Assembly (NCBI RefSeq): GCF_010183535.1
Contig: NC_071331.1
Location: forward strand, 7,626,001 to 7,690,000
DNA length: 64,000 nucleotides
Direction of reading: 5' to 3'
Source: Caenorhabditis remanei
Lineage: Eukaryota > Nematoda > Chromadorea > Rhabditida > Rhabditidae
The notes beneath the pieces are model-generated. The model saw only the letters and a program-made list of their open reading frames with translations, made no database searches and had not been told where the DNA came from. Of the stretch, positions 10,180-21,678 are shown piece after piece. The stretch's first letter is position 1. Each line of letters begins with the position of its first letter. The position numbers were made by a program, and so were the translations under genes.

Positions 10180-11374
10180 TTTTCACATCAAACCTTGACT
10201 TGCTACTCAATAGGGATTGTAAAGCAGAAAACAACCGAATAACCTAACTGATATTGTAAATACTATTCTGTTATAAAAAGTATTAATAAATTCCAGTCTG
10301 AGAACATCTTCGCTAACAAGAAAGATTTTGTTGTAAAATTTAAGAATTATAAGTAGTTCTTTGATCCCGTTTCATTGTGGAGCTTTACAAAACCAAACTT
10401 TTTCAGCTTTCATTAATGTGAGGTACTGCGTTGTTCTAATTTGGTAAATTGTTTCTTCGATTGTGATATTTCTAAACGTTAACAATATTTTTTTCTAATT
10501 CTTAGATTTTTCAGATTTTTATCAGATTTAGTTTTTCCCCCAGTGATTTATAAAACAAAAAATACAATTTACAAAAACAATGAAACGGGGTCATGTTTTT
10601 TTGTTTTCTTATAACTTGATGACTTCGATCCCTACTTGAAAAGTAGATAGTTGTGACATGACCGCATTTTGCTTCATAAAACCCGTTCTAGTGAGATCCA
10701 TTATTTTAATGGTCATAAGTGTTTTTTTTCTCTTATCAAGGGTATCAGTCTGTGATCTCCTAATTCTTATTAGGTATACTCCATAAGGATTGTAATGGCC
10801 GAAAACAACCGAATAACATCACTAACATAATAAATACTATTCTGTTATAACAAGAATTGATAAATTCCAGTCTGAGAATATTGCCGCTGACTAAACGGGA
10901 TTCGATAAAAATATAAGATAAGTCATTCTTCAAAACGGTTGAGATTTCCAAATATATTTTCATTCGGTAATTTATTGGTTTGATTGTAACATTTCAACAC
11001 GTTAACAATATTTTTCAGATTCACATCTAGTATTTTTAGGGATACTTTTCTATGAAAACTAGTGCAATAGGGATAACACATTGAAACTTGTTTCCGTCTT
11101 CTTTTCCACTTTTAAAAAACTGTTTTGATATTTCTACCTCACGATCAATTAAAAAAAAAATTACAAAAGCACTGAGTGAAGACTTATTCATTGTTTTTCC
11201 TGTTCCTCTATCTTGATATCTTCGATCCCTGTTTGAAAGAAAATTATTCCGCATTGTGAAATCCATGTTGTAAACCCGACTACTGCGAGAATGTAGCCGT
11301 ACCTTACCGGATCACAGTTAATTTGATTACTGTTTCTTGTAAGAATAATCCAGTTTTCCTCATTTTTCTTTCAT

Positions 11375-11395
11375 TCAATCGAGACTGAAACTAAG
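11375..11395 (+). ncRNA. candidate 21U-RNA, variant core CTGTTTCT
   Basis: Core 11330-11337. CATT start element at spacing 38, as in the duplicate with core 24159. Confidence 0.33.
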
Positions 11396-11835
11396 CTTTC
11401 TCATTTAAAAAAAATTTCTTTTACAGCGTTAACAGTTTAGCCAATAAATGAAGTCAAGGAATTTCATCACTAGTTTTTCAGTTCCTAGTTCTGACTGATT
11501 CATTAAGTTGTTATGTAGGATTCCCCGTTTTGTTTAGAATTCCTTCTGCAAAACACAGGAGCATTTTATTGAATATTACAAACTATGTTCAATATCTTTG
11601 GAGACTGAAACACAGACTTTTTTGTATCCAATCCGTATGTTTTTCAAGCAATCTGAAAATTTATCATAAGCGTTCCTGACATATTCTCAAATTATTTTAT
11701 CCACAAATAAACCATGATTTCATGTAAAGTCAACAATTTTCAGCCCACTTCGCTATCAATCATTCTACTATTTTTCTTACATTTCTTTTCTGTTTCATGC
11801 ATCTGATTCCTAATTCGTCTTAAATTGAATATCGT

Positions 11836-11856
11836 TTTCGCCCAAACAAGCTTATT
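11836..11856 (+). ncRNA. candidate 21U-RNA, core 11790-11797
   Basis: CGTT start element, spacing 39. Paralogues with cores 24896 and 34943 carry CGTT and TGTT at spacing 40, but the 21-nt sequences after the U differ between the three. Confidence 0.58.
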
Positions 11857-12302
11857 TCTGCCGGTTCTCTCTCCTCATCAGATTTCTCATTACATAATGA
11901 AGATACAGAATATCTCATTTCTTTTATTTTTGTTATATCGTTAGTAATCCTCTCATGATATTCACTTTTCAACATAAAACTTTATTTCAGGTTGAGAAGC
12001 GACATAGCTCCTCCAGTAAGCTGATCTCGAGGACTTCATTTCATCATTCAACATTTTTTGTAGAATCAGTCATCGCAAGAGTTATTACATGACCGTTAGT
12101 ATCCCACAAAGTTCCCCATTCCCCACCGAATTTCCCTGTTTCCAATACCTGATATCAACAATGTAGTTGACTGGAAACTTCAGTAAATTTTGAAACTGTG
12201 ATTTTGCACCAATAATGCGTGTATATCTCGAAACATGTGTAATATATAGCAAACCACTGTTTCGGATATTCCATTAGAGAGGGAACTTGGCCGTGTGTTT
12301 AA

Positions 12303-12323
12303 TTTTCTATTGAAGGACAGCAA
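12303..12323 (+). ncRNA. candidate 21U-RNA, variant core CTGTTTCG
   Basis: Core 12257-12264 ends in G rather than A. TAAT start element at spacing 39. One of four duplicates (others at 25945, 30099, 35530), all CTGTTTCG and all at spacing 39. Confidence 0.4.
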
Positions 12324-12419
12324 AACATTCCAATTAGAAGTTGATAAGAAGGAACATTTGAGGAAGTGCCAAAGTTCTCATTGCAGTTGGCAGAACAGAT
12401 CAATCTGATTTACTTCTAG

Positions 12420-13140
12420 AATCTACTGTTTCATTGGGTTTGAAATTACGATGTTAGTTTTTTCGGTATCACATTGCCAACTTGTTTCAACAGTTTATTT
12501 CCTCAAATTCGAAATAGAACATATAATTTTTAATTTGGAGTAAAACCTAGTAAGAAAATTATTTATGCTCCGGCATTTTCTTTTAAAATTTTATTTCTCG
12601 GGGGGCCAGAGTTGAGATATTCTTGGCTTTCTAAAATTTTCTGTTTTACTTATCTAAAATTAAAATCATTTCGGTTTTTCTTGAATTGGTATTCCCAGTA
12701 GATCCCTGTGTCTTTCTCATATTAAATATTACTGTTCGGTGTTGCCACTAACACAAAAAACACGTTGCCAGAACAAATCTCATCTTTCAAAACCGCTTTC
12801 CCATTTCGCGATTAGTTATCACAGTCTTCGAGTTAGATAAAAGCATGAAAAACGAGTTAATTGAATTCACTTGAATACAGAAACTTGGTATTGTATCTTC
12901 TTTGGTTTTTGCCAAAACGGGAAATTTTAAGTTTTCGAAGACTGCTCCCTGTTCAGACCGGTGCTTAACATTTTTGGTTGTTGGCCTGTTTAACAGTGTC
13001 CTAATCAAAGACGGCAGACTCTCGATGACTTCCAGTGCCAATAAATTGTGGAAAATCGTCGAAAAAAGGAACTGTTTTACAAGATTTTTATTAGAACAGC
13101 AATCAAGTTAAAGATTTAATGTTTGTATTCCATAAATTTT
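12420..13140. repeat. segmental duplication D, copy 2
   Basis: Matches 3090-3540, 30280-30920 and 36000-36840. Copies differ by indels, including the promoter-spacer deletion after the core at 12426. Confidence 0.6.
12475..12495 (+). ncRNA. candidate 21U-RNA, core 12426-12433
   Basis: Paralogue of core 3098 with a deletion of about 25 nt between core and ancestral start: the homologous CGAT now sits only 19 nt away. A different start element (CATT) falls at spacing 42. Confidence 0.33.
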
Positions 13141-14200
13141 ACCTTGATTATGAGCGTCAAAGATTGAATGTACTATTCGCTAGGAGAATTTGTCAACTAT
13201 TCAAAACAGTAATATTGTCTTGAATTGAATGCAAAACAGGTCCTGACGCGTGTGCAGCGTTTTGTTAACAACGATTTTATTCTTGATAAAAAACCTCAAA
13301 ATGGCAAATGTGACTCACATTGCGCTTCAAATGCGCGGCTCGTCGCTGCCACTCCACAGGGCTGTTCAAATGTCCTGCGAACTGCTCTTTGGTAGCGTAG
13401 TTCGCCCATCTTGAGGAGATGAGGAGATGCTGTTCTCAATCATAAGCCAGTGGCTAACACCACTCGTGACCCACCGGATGCAAAACGGTTGATGACGAGT
13501 AGGCGTGTCGGAAATCGCAGGGGTCTTCAAAAATGTCAGATAATTTCTATTACGATAACATATTCTGAGAAAGGATGTTGGGTGTTCTAAAACCCTTTAT
13601 TAAATTTAAATTTTTGACTTCGCAACAATCAACATGTAATATTTTAGATTTCGAAAAATATGAGATTTCTAAAACAGGAATGTGATATAATTCCTGTAAT
13701 TAGAATTTGACTTTTCATACAATTTCATTTCATCAATTTGATTAGTAAATCTGTAGAAAATAATTTATTCTATTAATTTCTGTGACATCAATACAGACTG
13801 AAAAGATCTGACTTGTCACTGCCAGCCTACCCAGGATTGAGAATCGAACAATTATCTGTTTTTCTCAGATTTTGTTAGCGGTAACTTTTTTCTACTTTTT
13901 CAACGGCAACTCTACTTTTGATAACAACAAATCAATCCTCTACGTTGTTCCAATACAAATAAATTGATTGGAACAAATTGAAAATCGAAAAGATCCCGAC
14001 CTCTCTCATATTTTTTAAACAGTAAATTTCTCTGCATACGATGCTAGTGGACAAATCTATTCCGTTGCACATCGCGCTCTGTTGGTATTGTCACTTCCCA
14101 CTAAAATAGAGAATCCGTATTTTCATAAAGGCTTTCACTCGGAATAGTAGCGAATCCTAAAACCATACTAATTATCAATTTATTGAAACAGGTAACGGTA
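13141..14200. other. unassigned AT-rich interval with a GC-richer island
   Basis: 13300-13520 is less AT-rich than its surroundings and includes TGCCACTCCACAGGGC and CACTCGTGACCCACCGG. I found no frame, tRNA or inverted repeat that explains it. The rest is ordinary AT-rich DNA. Confidence 0.3.
14126..14146 (-). ncRNA. candidate 21U-RNA, core 14184-14191
   Basis: TACT start element at spacing 38, and TATT at spacing 41. Confidence 0.5.
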
Positions 14201-14774
14201 CATTTGTTTGATATTGAATATTTTTGTTTTCTTCTAATAGCACAGCTGTTTCTGATGACTAGAACAAAATTTTAAATGCGTTCTTGAACCCTTCTTGTAG
14301 TGCAATGTTGCTATTCGTTCAGTGTTCATACATATTCTCTTAATTAGATTAATTTTTCAAAACTGATTCGAAATAGTTTTGCCAAAAAAGCTTGTTCCCG
14401 GTGCAGGAAAACATTAAAATCTATGAGAAAGATTTAAATGATGTACAATTGTGAAACCTTTCCGTAACATAAACCTGATAAAACAGTTGAAGCACAGGGA
14501 GTAATACATCAAAATAATAGTGCAATTTACAAAAGTAGTGAATTTTTCGAATAACTTTTTCTGCGCAAAACCACATAATTTCTATTTTCTCAAAGTTAGT
14601 TAGATTCATCTATCAAAAAACAGACTTCAAAAAAATATTTAGAAGGTCTGAATGTTACTTTAGTTTGTTTTAAAATATAGGGTGCCAGGAAGTTACTTAA
14701 ACGAAAACAATCTTGATGCACTTGTTTCCTGTTTCATGAATCCGATGAATCAGTGATAACTTTTTTCACTATGC

Positions 14775-14795
14775 TTTTGAAACAGTATTTCTGCT
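14775..14795 (+). ncRNA. candidate 21U-RNA, core 14729-14736
   Basis: TGCT start element, spacing 39. The 21-mer runs across the opposite-strand core at 14778-14785, so the two loci overlap. Confidence 0.48.
14778..14785 (-). promoter_or_regulatory. 21U-type core without start element
   Basis: Exact minus-strand core, paralogous to those at 1322 and 19300, but no YRNT at 36-44 nt. The space on its downstream side is occupied by the + strand locus with core 14729. Confidence 0.35.
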
Positions 14796-14928
14796 TCGAA
14801 AATTATTTAAATCTTTCGAAATTAAGGAATCACTACCAGCTCAATTTACAGAACTCATAGTGAACGTAGTGAGAAACCACCACTGTTTCTCTCTTATTTT
14901 GTAAAGATTTACTTTCTCTGTTATTTGT

Positions 14929-14949
14929 TTCTATTTCCCATAGATGCAT
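14929..14949 (+). ncRNA. candidate 21U-RNA, variant core CTGTTTCT
   Basis: Core 14883-14890 (last base T). TGTT start element at spacing 39. The paralogue with core 19406-19413 has the same core variant, start element and spacing. Confidence 0.33.
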
Positions 14950-15204
14950 ATTATCGATTCACGAACACTAGCCGGGGAGTTAAAGGCGCATTGAAGCTGT
15001 TCGGATGGGTATCCTTGTTGAAAGCATGATAAACTGTTGTAAAAGTATTTAAACCTGTATTAAAATACTGTTTTTCACCCATAATAATGCAGATAGTATC
15101 AATTTTACTAGATTGTTGTTGTGAATATAGAGAAAACAAATGCACCTTGGAACAGAAGTGGTCTTCTGAATCTTTTTCATTTTAATTTAACGTTTGGATG
15201 ATCA

Positions 15205-15365
15205 GTGTGTGTTTTTCGAAATTTCTTATTCGAAAATATCTATTTTCGAAAAAAATTCGAATGATATTCGAATAATTTTTCGAATATTCGTTCGAACAGT
15301 TGTTCGAAATTTTAATCGAACAATTATTCGTTCGAATATTCGTTCGAACATTTCCTTTCGTTGAA
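15205..15365. repeat. TTCGAA-rich degenerate palindromic array
   Basis: Repeated TTCGAA/ATTCGAA words with 8-20 nt spacing, forming many short overlapping palindromes. Simple or satellite-like, non-coding. Confidence 0.65.
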
Positions 15366-15689
15366 GAGCTGCAAGATTTTGGAACCGAAGAACTTTAAAG
15401 ATAAATATGAAATTTGAAATGATTTTTGTCCGTTTTTTTCAATTTATACTTATATTTTTGATTTAAAACTTTGCTCAATTTTAAAAAATGAAGATATGTG
15501 TCAGAACTATTTCGAATGTTTTGAACAGTTCAGATGGAAATTTATCCACAAAACTAGCAATTCTTGCGAAAATTTTCCGTCGGGAAACAATACTTTTTGA
15601 AAAACAGTAAAAATTTTCAAATTTTATTAGAAACGATATTCGAAAATCGCCCTATTTCTTCTCCATACAATCTCATTAACTGGTGGTCT

Positions 15690-17490
15690 GGCCCAATTGC
15701 TCTTTATCTACGCCTCCTCACTTCCTATATTATGTATCTTCTACCATACCTTCATTCTTCTTCCTATCTGTTAAATCTGCTATAACCAGTCGGTTTACGT
15801 CGCCTAACGGCGACTAAACCTCCTTCCCTACACCACCCTTCTCAGTTTTACAGCGCCTGCGGCGCTTCTTAACCGAGCAGTTCATTCCGATAACACAATT
15901 GTAAAATCTCTCCTTTTCAGACACAAATTCTACAAACTTTCTCAATGACTTTTTCTATCCTGATAGAACATGGAATTTAGAATGAGCTGTTTTTGAATTT
16001 ACCAATTTGAACTTTCTTCCTATGTTTTCCTCATTTCAAAACAATCTCACAGAAGAACGTGAACTTGATAACTCTTCTTTCTTCCCTTCTCAAAAGGCGA
16101 GTGATCATGCCGAATCACTACTATCGAGTTCTCAGAATTCTCCTCTACTTTTGGATCGTATAACTTATTCACTTGTAAGCTAGTTTTCGTTAGCTAAGAA
16201 GCCCTTTCCGGTAGAGAACAATTAAAACACTTCGGTATTTCTGATAATATTTTAACAAATTTTCTCAATGACTTTTTCCTGTGGAATATGGAATGTCAGT
16301 ATAAAAAATGCGCTTAAAGCATTTTTTTTTGAGTTTTTGACTGATTGGCGGCGATGTCGCCTCCCTCCCCAAAGCCTTTCAAGATGTTTTCCATATACAT
16401 ACACAGAAATCTTCTTCTTAGTCTGGTTTGATCCGAAAAGTTCTGCTTTCTGATTTTATACCTCTTCGGCGGCGATGCCGCCTCTTTTCTCTAAAATACT
16501 TCAAAACTATTTTACATACTTCTCAGTTCAAAAGTAGAAGTACACTCTTATTCAGTCTATTTTGATTCCAATCCTCATTTGTACCTGAAAGCGCTCCACA
16601 AAAGTTGACAAAATTCTTAAAGATCTTCAAAGAAATGCACTTTATGTACAGGGTGCGGTATAAATAGTGATATACGCAAAAAACGTTATAACTTTTTTCA
16701 AAAACTTCAAAACATATTTTCCTTTTAACAAAAAATTTTGACAGAAAATGTAATCTTTTTGAGTTTTTGACTGATCGGCGGCCATGCCGCCTCCCTTTCC
16801 ATAAGAAGATGCGGACGAAAGTCTTATGGATAAATCAGTTTTTGACTCTGCGTTTGCAGGATTGTAATTTTTAAACATTTTAAAAGTTGGGAACTCTACG
16901 AAAATCGGAGAGAGCCTTTTAATCGGGGAACGAAAATTGGGGAAAGGGTGCACATACGAACGCAAATTTGCGGCGCAGTTTCCAAATCGTAGTTTTTTCC
17001 TCGATTATACCTACGTAACCCTTTTGATCTCCGAAATCTCGACTGTAACGGCGTTATTTACAACTTTCATATACTGGCTGTCTATTTTTCTATCAAAACA
17101 AAAAACCAAAAAACATTTCCGACCTGGTGGGAACGAACTCACCACCCCGTGTGTGAGAGTCATCTGCGTAGACCGCTACACTAAATACGCGTGGCCGTGG
17201 CCATTTCGAGAATGCAGATAAGAAACACCGAGTCAGTAAGTTTGAGCTTTCTACCACCCTGTCGGGACACACCTTTCTCAACGCTTTTTACTGTTGAAAT
17301 GGTCATCGTCTCCAGAAGACGTCAAAATCAACTTTTTCGAAAAAAGAAAAGTTCGGGCATCATCTAAGGGAAATTTCCAATCAATCTGTCTAGGTTTCAT
17401 AAAAATCGGTCCACTACAGAGGGAGTTATGGCTTGCAACACATAAACGGACAGACGGAATCTGTTGAATATTATTAGTAAAGATTATCTT
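15690..17490. mobile_element. large tRNA-like composite repeat, copy 1
   Basis: Head with hairpins (CGTCGCCTAACGGCGACT at about 15799, CAGCGCCTGCGGCGCTTC), then several GGCGGC(G/C)ATG(T/C)CGCC hairpins (16345, 16470, 16780), an antisense tRNA-like segment and a tail with ACAGACGGAATCTG and TTAGTAAAGAT. Head and tail sections recur at 45300-46215 and 47020-47425. No coding capacity. Terminal structure unclear; a SINE-like or Helitron-like non-autonomous element is possible. Confidence 0.5.
17125..17195 (-). other. tRNA-like segment (relic)
   Basis: The minus strand reads TAGTGTAGCGGTCTACGC, then GGTGGTGAGTTCGTTCCCACC, resembling A- and B-box regions with a paired T arm (GGTGG/CCACC). The anticodon region is not recognisable, so I do not call a working tRNA. 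Confidence 0.4.
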
Positions 17491-17614
17491 ACAGTTTACA
17501 TTCCTCTTAGCCCCTTCACCTCTACTCATGTATTTCTCCGGTTATCTCCCTTTTACTGGTGTAGCATAAGTGGCATGTTCCCTCCTACAATAAATAAATA
17601 CAAATAAATACAAA

Positions 17615-18080
17615 TACCGGAAAAAAAGGTATCACCGGAATTCCCTCCAAAATAGAAAATTAGAATTTTCGCAAAATGATCAGGGATGTGAGGAACTAAA
17701 ATTTTTGGAAACTTTCCGAATTATTCTTTTTGGGAATTCCTGAAATTTTGGAAACTTGGTTTTTCTTTTTTTTTCATAGCCAAAATCAATAAATATGCAG
17801 TACAAACTGAAATTTTTTACATTTTGACTCAGGTGTGAAGCTTTGGCGCCATTCACATTCGTTTTGCAGCAATTTCTTTTGATTCCGCACTAATTCCTTT
17901 TGTTTATCTTCATGAAAATTTATGGAATTTCGGAAAATTCGGAAAAAAAAGTTTTTCCGGAAAAATTACTGAGAAATCGAAAATTTCCGAAAATAAAGTT
18001 CGGAAATTTGCGACGGAAAACAGTTCCGAAAAAAATCGGGAAATTTCGAAAATTTCGATTTCCGTTCCCGAAAAATGTTG
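17615..18080. repeat. CCGGAA/TTCCGG-rich element
   Basis: Reiterated TTCCGGAA-type words on both strands. Similar text fills 22006-22331 and 33220-33660. The frames in it are artefacts of the repeated GGAAA word. Confidence 0.5.
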
Positions 18081-18086
18081 TTGAAA
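18066..18086 (-). ncRNA. candidate 21U-RNA, core 18128-18135
   Basis: TAAT start element at spacing 42 and TAGT at 36. None at 38-40, so the start is uncertain. Confidence 0.38.
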
Positions 18087-18714
18087 TTAGGACTATGTAG
18101 TAGCGAAACCTATAAATGTGAATTTGATGAAACAGCTGTACAATAGTTTGAAATTGATTATTTTTATTTTCTACTAATGCCACAGCTGTTTCTGATGACT
18201 GGAATAAATTTTTAAGTCAGTGTTTGAACCCTTCTTGTGGTCCAATAAAACTATTTGCTCAGTTTTCATACATATTCTCTCAACTAGATTCTTTCCAAAC
18301 TGATTCGAAGGAGTTTTAAAAACAACCTGGCTTTATAAAACAGGTCAAAATCTCGTTTCCCAGGAAAACATCAAAATCTATGAGGAAGAATTAAGTACAG
18401 CTAGTGAATAAACTCCCGTAACAATAAACTCCCGTAACATAAATCTTGTAAAACAGTGAAAGCACAAAGAGTAAATGTTAGAGCAGATACCCCAAACAGT
18501 TTTAAGTTGGCCAACAAAGAGGGACCGTTTTGAGTCTTTTGTATCTATAGTTTTTCCTTTCGTCCCAATAAATAAATAAATAAATGACAGTGCAATTTTC
18601 GAATGAATATTTCTGAAAATTTTCACCACATTATTTCTATTTTCTCATAATCAATTAGATTCATCTATTGAAAAACATACTTCAAAAAAGTATTTAGAAG
18701 AACTGAACGTTATT

Positions 18715-18850
18715 AGCACGACACACGTCTTACAACCCCGCTCTACCGAAACCGAATTGTGCGCGAAATAGAAAAACGCAGACAAAAAGATACATTTTTC
18801 AAAGCCATTTCGGTGGAGCGCAGTTGTAAAAACTGTGCCTAGAAACTGTG
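18715..18850. mobile_element. GCTC(T/C)ACCGAAA palindromic MITE
   Basis: Inverted arms built on CGCTCTACCGAAACC and ATTTCGGTGGAGCGCAGTTGT with a short purine-rich middle. Other copies are at 48820-48955, 58145-58290 and 62230-62362, with a half copy at 63738-63840. About 130 bp each, no coding. Confidence 0.65.
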
Positions 18851-18964
18851 CCGAGATTTCAGTTTGAATATAGGGTACTGGGAAATTACACCGAAACTAG
18901 TAAAATCGCATTTGTTTCCTGTTTCATGAACCCGATGAATCAGTGATAACGTGATTGTTCGTAT

Positions 18965-18985
18965 TAACGTTTTGACGCACTACCT
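18965..18985 (+). ncRNA. candidate 21U-RNA, core 18919-18926
   Basis: TATT start element, spacing 39, same as the paralogue with core 5042. The sequence after the U is different. Confidence 0.57.
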
Positions 18986-19239
18986 ATTTTTTTTTTCTCT
19001 CAATACGAATTTACTACATAAATTGTCTCCAATCCCATAGCAATTATTTTATTCATCATCACAACTTTAGAAAACTAAATGAATTTTTCAGAAACGTGTT
19101 AAACAAGCAGTCTCGTTTTTTCTTTTCTTTTTATTCAGTAACTAATCGACTCGCTATAACACTAAGGGTTTAACAACACTAAGTTCCAATCATAGCCAAA
19201 ATCTGCACAGATTCAAATAACTTGAGATTTCCCCTATAA

Positions 19240-19260
19240 GTACTCAAAACACCCTTTAGA
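19240..19260 (-). ncRNA. candidate 21U-RNA, core 19300-19307
   Basis: TGAT start element, spacing 40. Duplicate of the locus with core 1322. Confidence 0.5.
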
Positions 19261-19451
19261 TCAGTGTCACACCAAAACATCTCTGTTTTACTAGGCTTTT
19301 GAAACAGTAATTATGCTAAGAAAAAAATGTTTTACGCTTTCAAAATAAAGAATCACTACCATCTGAATTCAAAGCACTCATGGTGAACATAGTGAGAAAT
19401 CGCCACTGTTTCTCTCTTATTTTGTAAAGATTTACTTTCTCTGTTATTTGT

Positions 19452-19472
19452 TTCTACTGTCGAAAAAATAAA
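19452..19472 (+). ncRNA. candidate 21U-RNA, variant core CTGTTTCT
   Basis: Core 19406-19413. TGTT start element at spacing 39, matching the duplicate at 14883. The predicted 21-mer reaches the edge of an inserted palindromic repeat fragment. Confidence 0.3.
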
Positions 19473-19560
19473 GTTTCGACAAGGATTTTCAAAAAAAATT
19501 TCGCGCGCTGAAACGCGCAAGCGCATAAAGTTCTGCGGGAGCAAGCTTTCCTTGCCCAGC
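19457..19560. mobile_element. partial copy of the 36203 MITE family
   Basis: GTTTCGACAAGGATTTTC followed by CGCGCTGAAACGCGCAAGCGC matches the left arm of the element at 36203-36459. The inverted right arm is missing. Confidence 0.55.
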
Positions 19561-20270
19561 AAAATTTGAATTCATGACATCTTATTTTGTCGAAAATCTT
19601 CAGATAATTTTAATGATGAAATGAAAAAGGATAGTAAATTCCGAATCTTTTCACTTATATATACTTGTTTCCAAACAGTAAAACTTTGAGAGTTAGTCTC
19701 GACTACTTGAATTCACTACATCTAATTTTTTCCAACTTAACCCCCGAATTTGTGTCAGAAGATGTGATTTTCGGTTTATATCCCAGTAATGTCGAAGACT
19801 AATTGTTTCAAATTACATAAACCTGGCAGAACAGTGAATATAAAGCAAGTATTTGTTGGTCTTGTTTGTATGTTTAGGATTCTCAATCACAATCAAAATC
19901 GTTATTCTTTCCAGTAAAAATAAGATATGGACCAGTTCTGGGGGCTTCTTGATTCGTGGTCTTATTGAAACATAAAAGTTCTCAGCAGTATTACGTGAAA
20001 TTAGAGGAGGACTGATTTCTTTTTTTTTCAGATTCTGATACTTCAGCAAATTCTGAACAACTTTCATCATTGGAGCATATGCTAAAAATCGCTCTAAACG
20101 CCCTAAATTCACGTTTTCCCGGCTCAAAAGGAGCCGAGGTGGAAGAGTTTTCCCAATCACATTTTTGCCCCGTGTAGTCCTCTCGGACAAAATGATTTCT
20201 TTTTATTTCTCGATTTTTCGTTTTCTTGCTTTTTAATACAATTTTTCGTGTTTTTTTCAATTTATATCGT

Positions 20271-20291
20271 GAAAAAAGATTTGTTAAGAAA
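20271..20291 (-). ncRNA. candidate 21U-RNA, core 20331-20338
   Basis: TGCT start element, spacing 40. Confidence 0.48.
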
Positions 20292-20690
20292 GCAGTCAGT
20301 ATTACCTAATTGAAAATGAAGTGAGTTTTGTGAAACAGTTGAAACACCTCATGCAAATATGGAAATCGTTTGATTGTCATAATTAGTGAAGACTCAGTTC
20401 AGCGAGTTTTAGAAACCCGATCTTTTGAAAAATCTCGATTTTGATAAGTTTTACTGTTCAACCTAAAAAATGATCAAATTAAGAATTTCGGTGCATCATA
20501 ATGTGGAAAACCAAGCTAATACATGATAACAGATATACAATATCTCATGAAATTTATGAAACTGCAACTAAATCAAATATTCAAATATGAATTCCGCTGA
20601 TAGTTTACAGAGTTGTGACATCAGATGCACTAATGCAACCACAGAAATTACAACACAGACTAAAAAACGGGAAGTAACCCAGGTCTTGAG

Positions 20691-20880
20691 CAGGGCTGGG
20701 CAAATTATTTGAATTCTTGTTTTGAATGTTTGATATCTTTCGTAAAAGTTGACCAATCTGATCAAAACTTTCTCGGCTGCTTTTAATTACCACTTCTTAC
20801 ATTAGGTGACTCAATTCAATGAACAAAGTTGTGCGGTCACGGTGAACTGAAAACGTGGTCAAATAATTTGCCCAGCCCTG
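20691..20880. mobile_element. hAT-like MITE, 190 bp
   Basis: Perfect terminal repeat CAGGGCTGGGCAAATTATTT and inverse, with an 8-bp target duplication GTCTTGAG on both sides (20683-20690, 20881-20888). A non-inserted paralogous site exists near 28765. Confidence 0.8.
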
Positions 20881-21294
20881 GTCTTGAGAAGTCTTTGAGA
20901 CAGTACTATTTTAGAATTAGCAGAAATCATTCATCTCTTAGAAATCATTCTCGCAATATGAGCGAATCACCATTTCATAAAAGTCTTCCATCGATCTTAT
21001 AGGGGTTCGTCTTTTCTTTTCTGTATCTTATGAAACTGTATCTGAATAAGTATTTATTTCATTAATTAACAACCTTCAAATGGGGATAGAATGGTGATAA
21101 AAGGAACTAGGCAATGGGAGGCAGTGACAGAGAGAAGAACCAACAACTGTACCTAAAAAGTTCTAGAAAATCTATATTTCCTTTTGTATCTCATATCCAT
21201 CTGCATAGTTCATAAATTTGACGGAAGAGAGTTGCCAATGTTATCGGTTAATACTCTCAATTTTTCCAATAAGTTAGTTTCCGTTTCATGTAGG

Positions 21295-21366
21295 CACGGC
21301 CTCCAGCGGAGGCCCTCTCAAAGTACTGTGCGCAGTGCATTGAGAGGGCCTCCGCTGGAGGCCGTG
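21295..21366. mobile_element. 72-bp near-perfect hairpin element, copy 1
   Basis: Arms of 26 bp (CACGGCCTCCAGCGGAGGCC... and exact inverse) around a 20-nt partly palindromic centre. Flanked by TGTAGG on both sides. Identical to the copy at 27008-27079. Confidence 0.75.
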
Positions 21367-21678
21367 TGTAGGTTATAATACAGTTAATTTTGATTGTTTT
21401 TGTTAATCAATCTATTGAGCATCAACTATGAACCCCAAAAAAAAAACGAGAAATGAAGAACTTCCATTTCTTATGAAATTTTTGAAACTGAAAAGTTCCA
21501 AGGCAAGGTTTCCATGTTAACTTCTGAAGTTTCAAAATACACATAGGCACAACATAATGAAGATGAAATAGCTCGATAGATCAGTATTCTCCGAAATCAA
21601 CAGAGTGCAACTTTAGATTTTATTTTTATCAACTGTTTCAGAGAAATATTATTTCATTAAGGAAAATCACTCTGTTAA

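Larger units (their letters stand above)
9640..12420. repeat. segmental duplication C, copy 1
   Basis: Colinear with 21430-26100 and 33890-35640. The anchor block TACTCCATAGGGATTG (or close) followed by AAAACAACCGAATAACC occurs at about 10210, 10775, 22345, 23065 and 34155, so the block is also repeated within copies. It carries several paralogous 21U-type loci. No gene seen. Confidence 0.65.
14200..15190. repeat. segmental duplication B, copy 3
   Basis: Lacks the GC-rich and CAC...GTG insertions present in other copies, so it serves as an empty-site reference. Carries one + and two - exact 21U-type cores and one CTGTTTCT variant. Confidence 0.6.
18080..19800. repeat. segmental duplication B, copy 4
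   Basis: Colinear with 600-1780 and 14200-15190. Contains two inserted palindromic repeats (18715-18850 and about 19457-19560). Confidence 0.6.
19800..21290. repeat. segmental duplication F, copy 1
   Basis: Block GAAACTGCAACTAAATCAAA and its surroundings recur at 28600-29060; further similarity is at 32020-32180. The duplicated sequence includes a TGAGACAG site (decayed 21U core) in both copies. No gene seen. Confidence 0.55.

Noticed and set aside
20881..20910. TGAGACAG and similar one-mismatch sites (also about 28150 and 28788) as 21U cores
   Set aside because: A mismatch at an internal core base. Likely decayed copies, so not counted in the statistics.
21295..21366. microRNA gene
   Set aside because: The hairpin is nearly perfect, present in two identical copies with target duplications, and has no typical mature-arm asymmetry. 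A mobile hairpin fits better.
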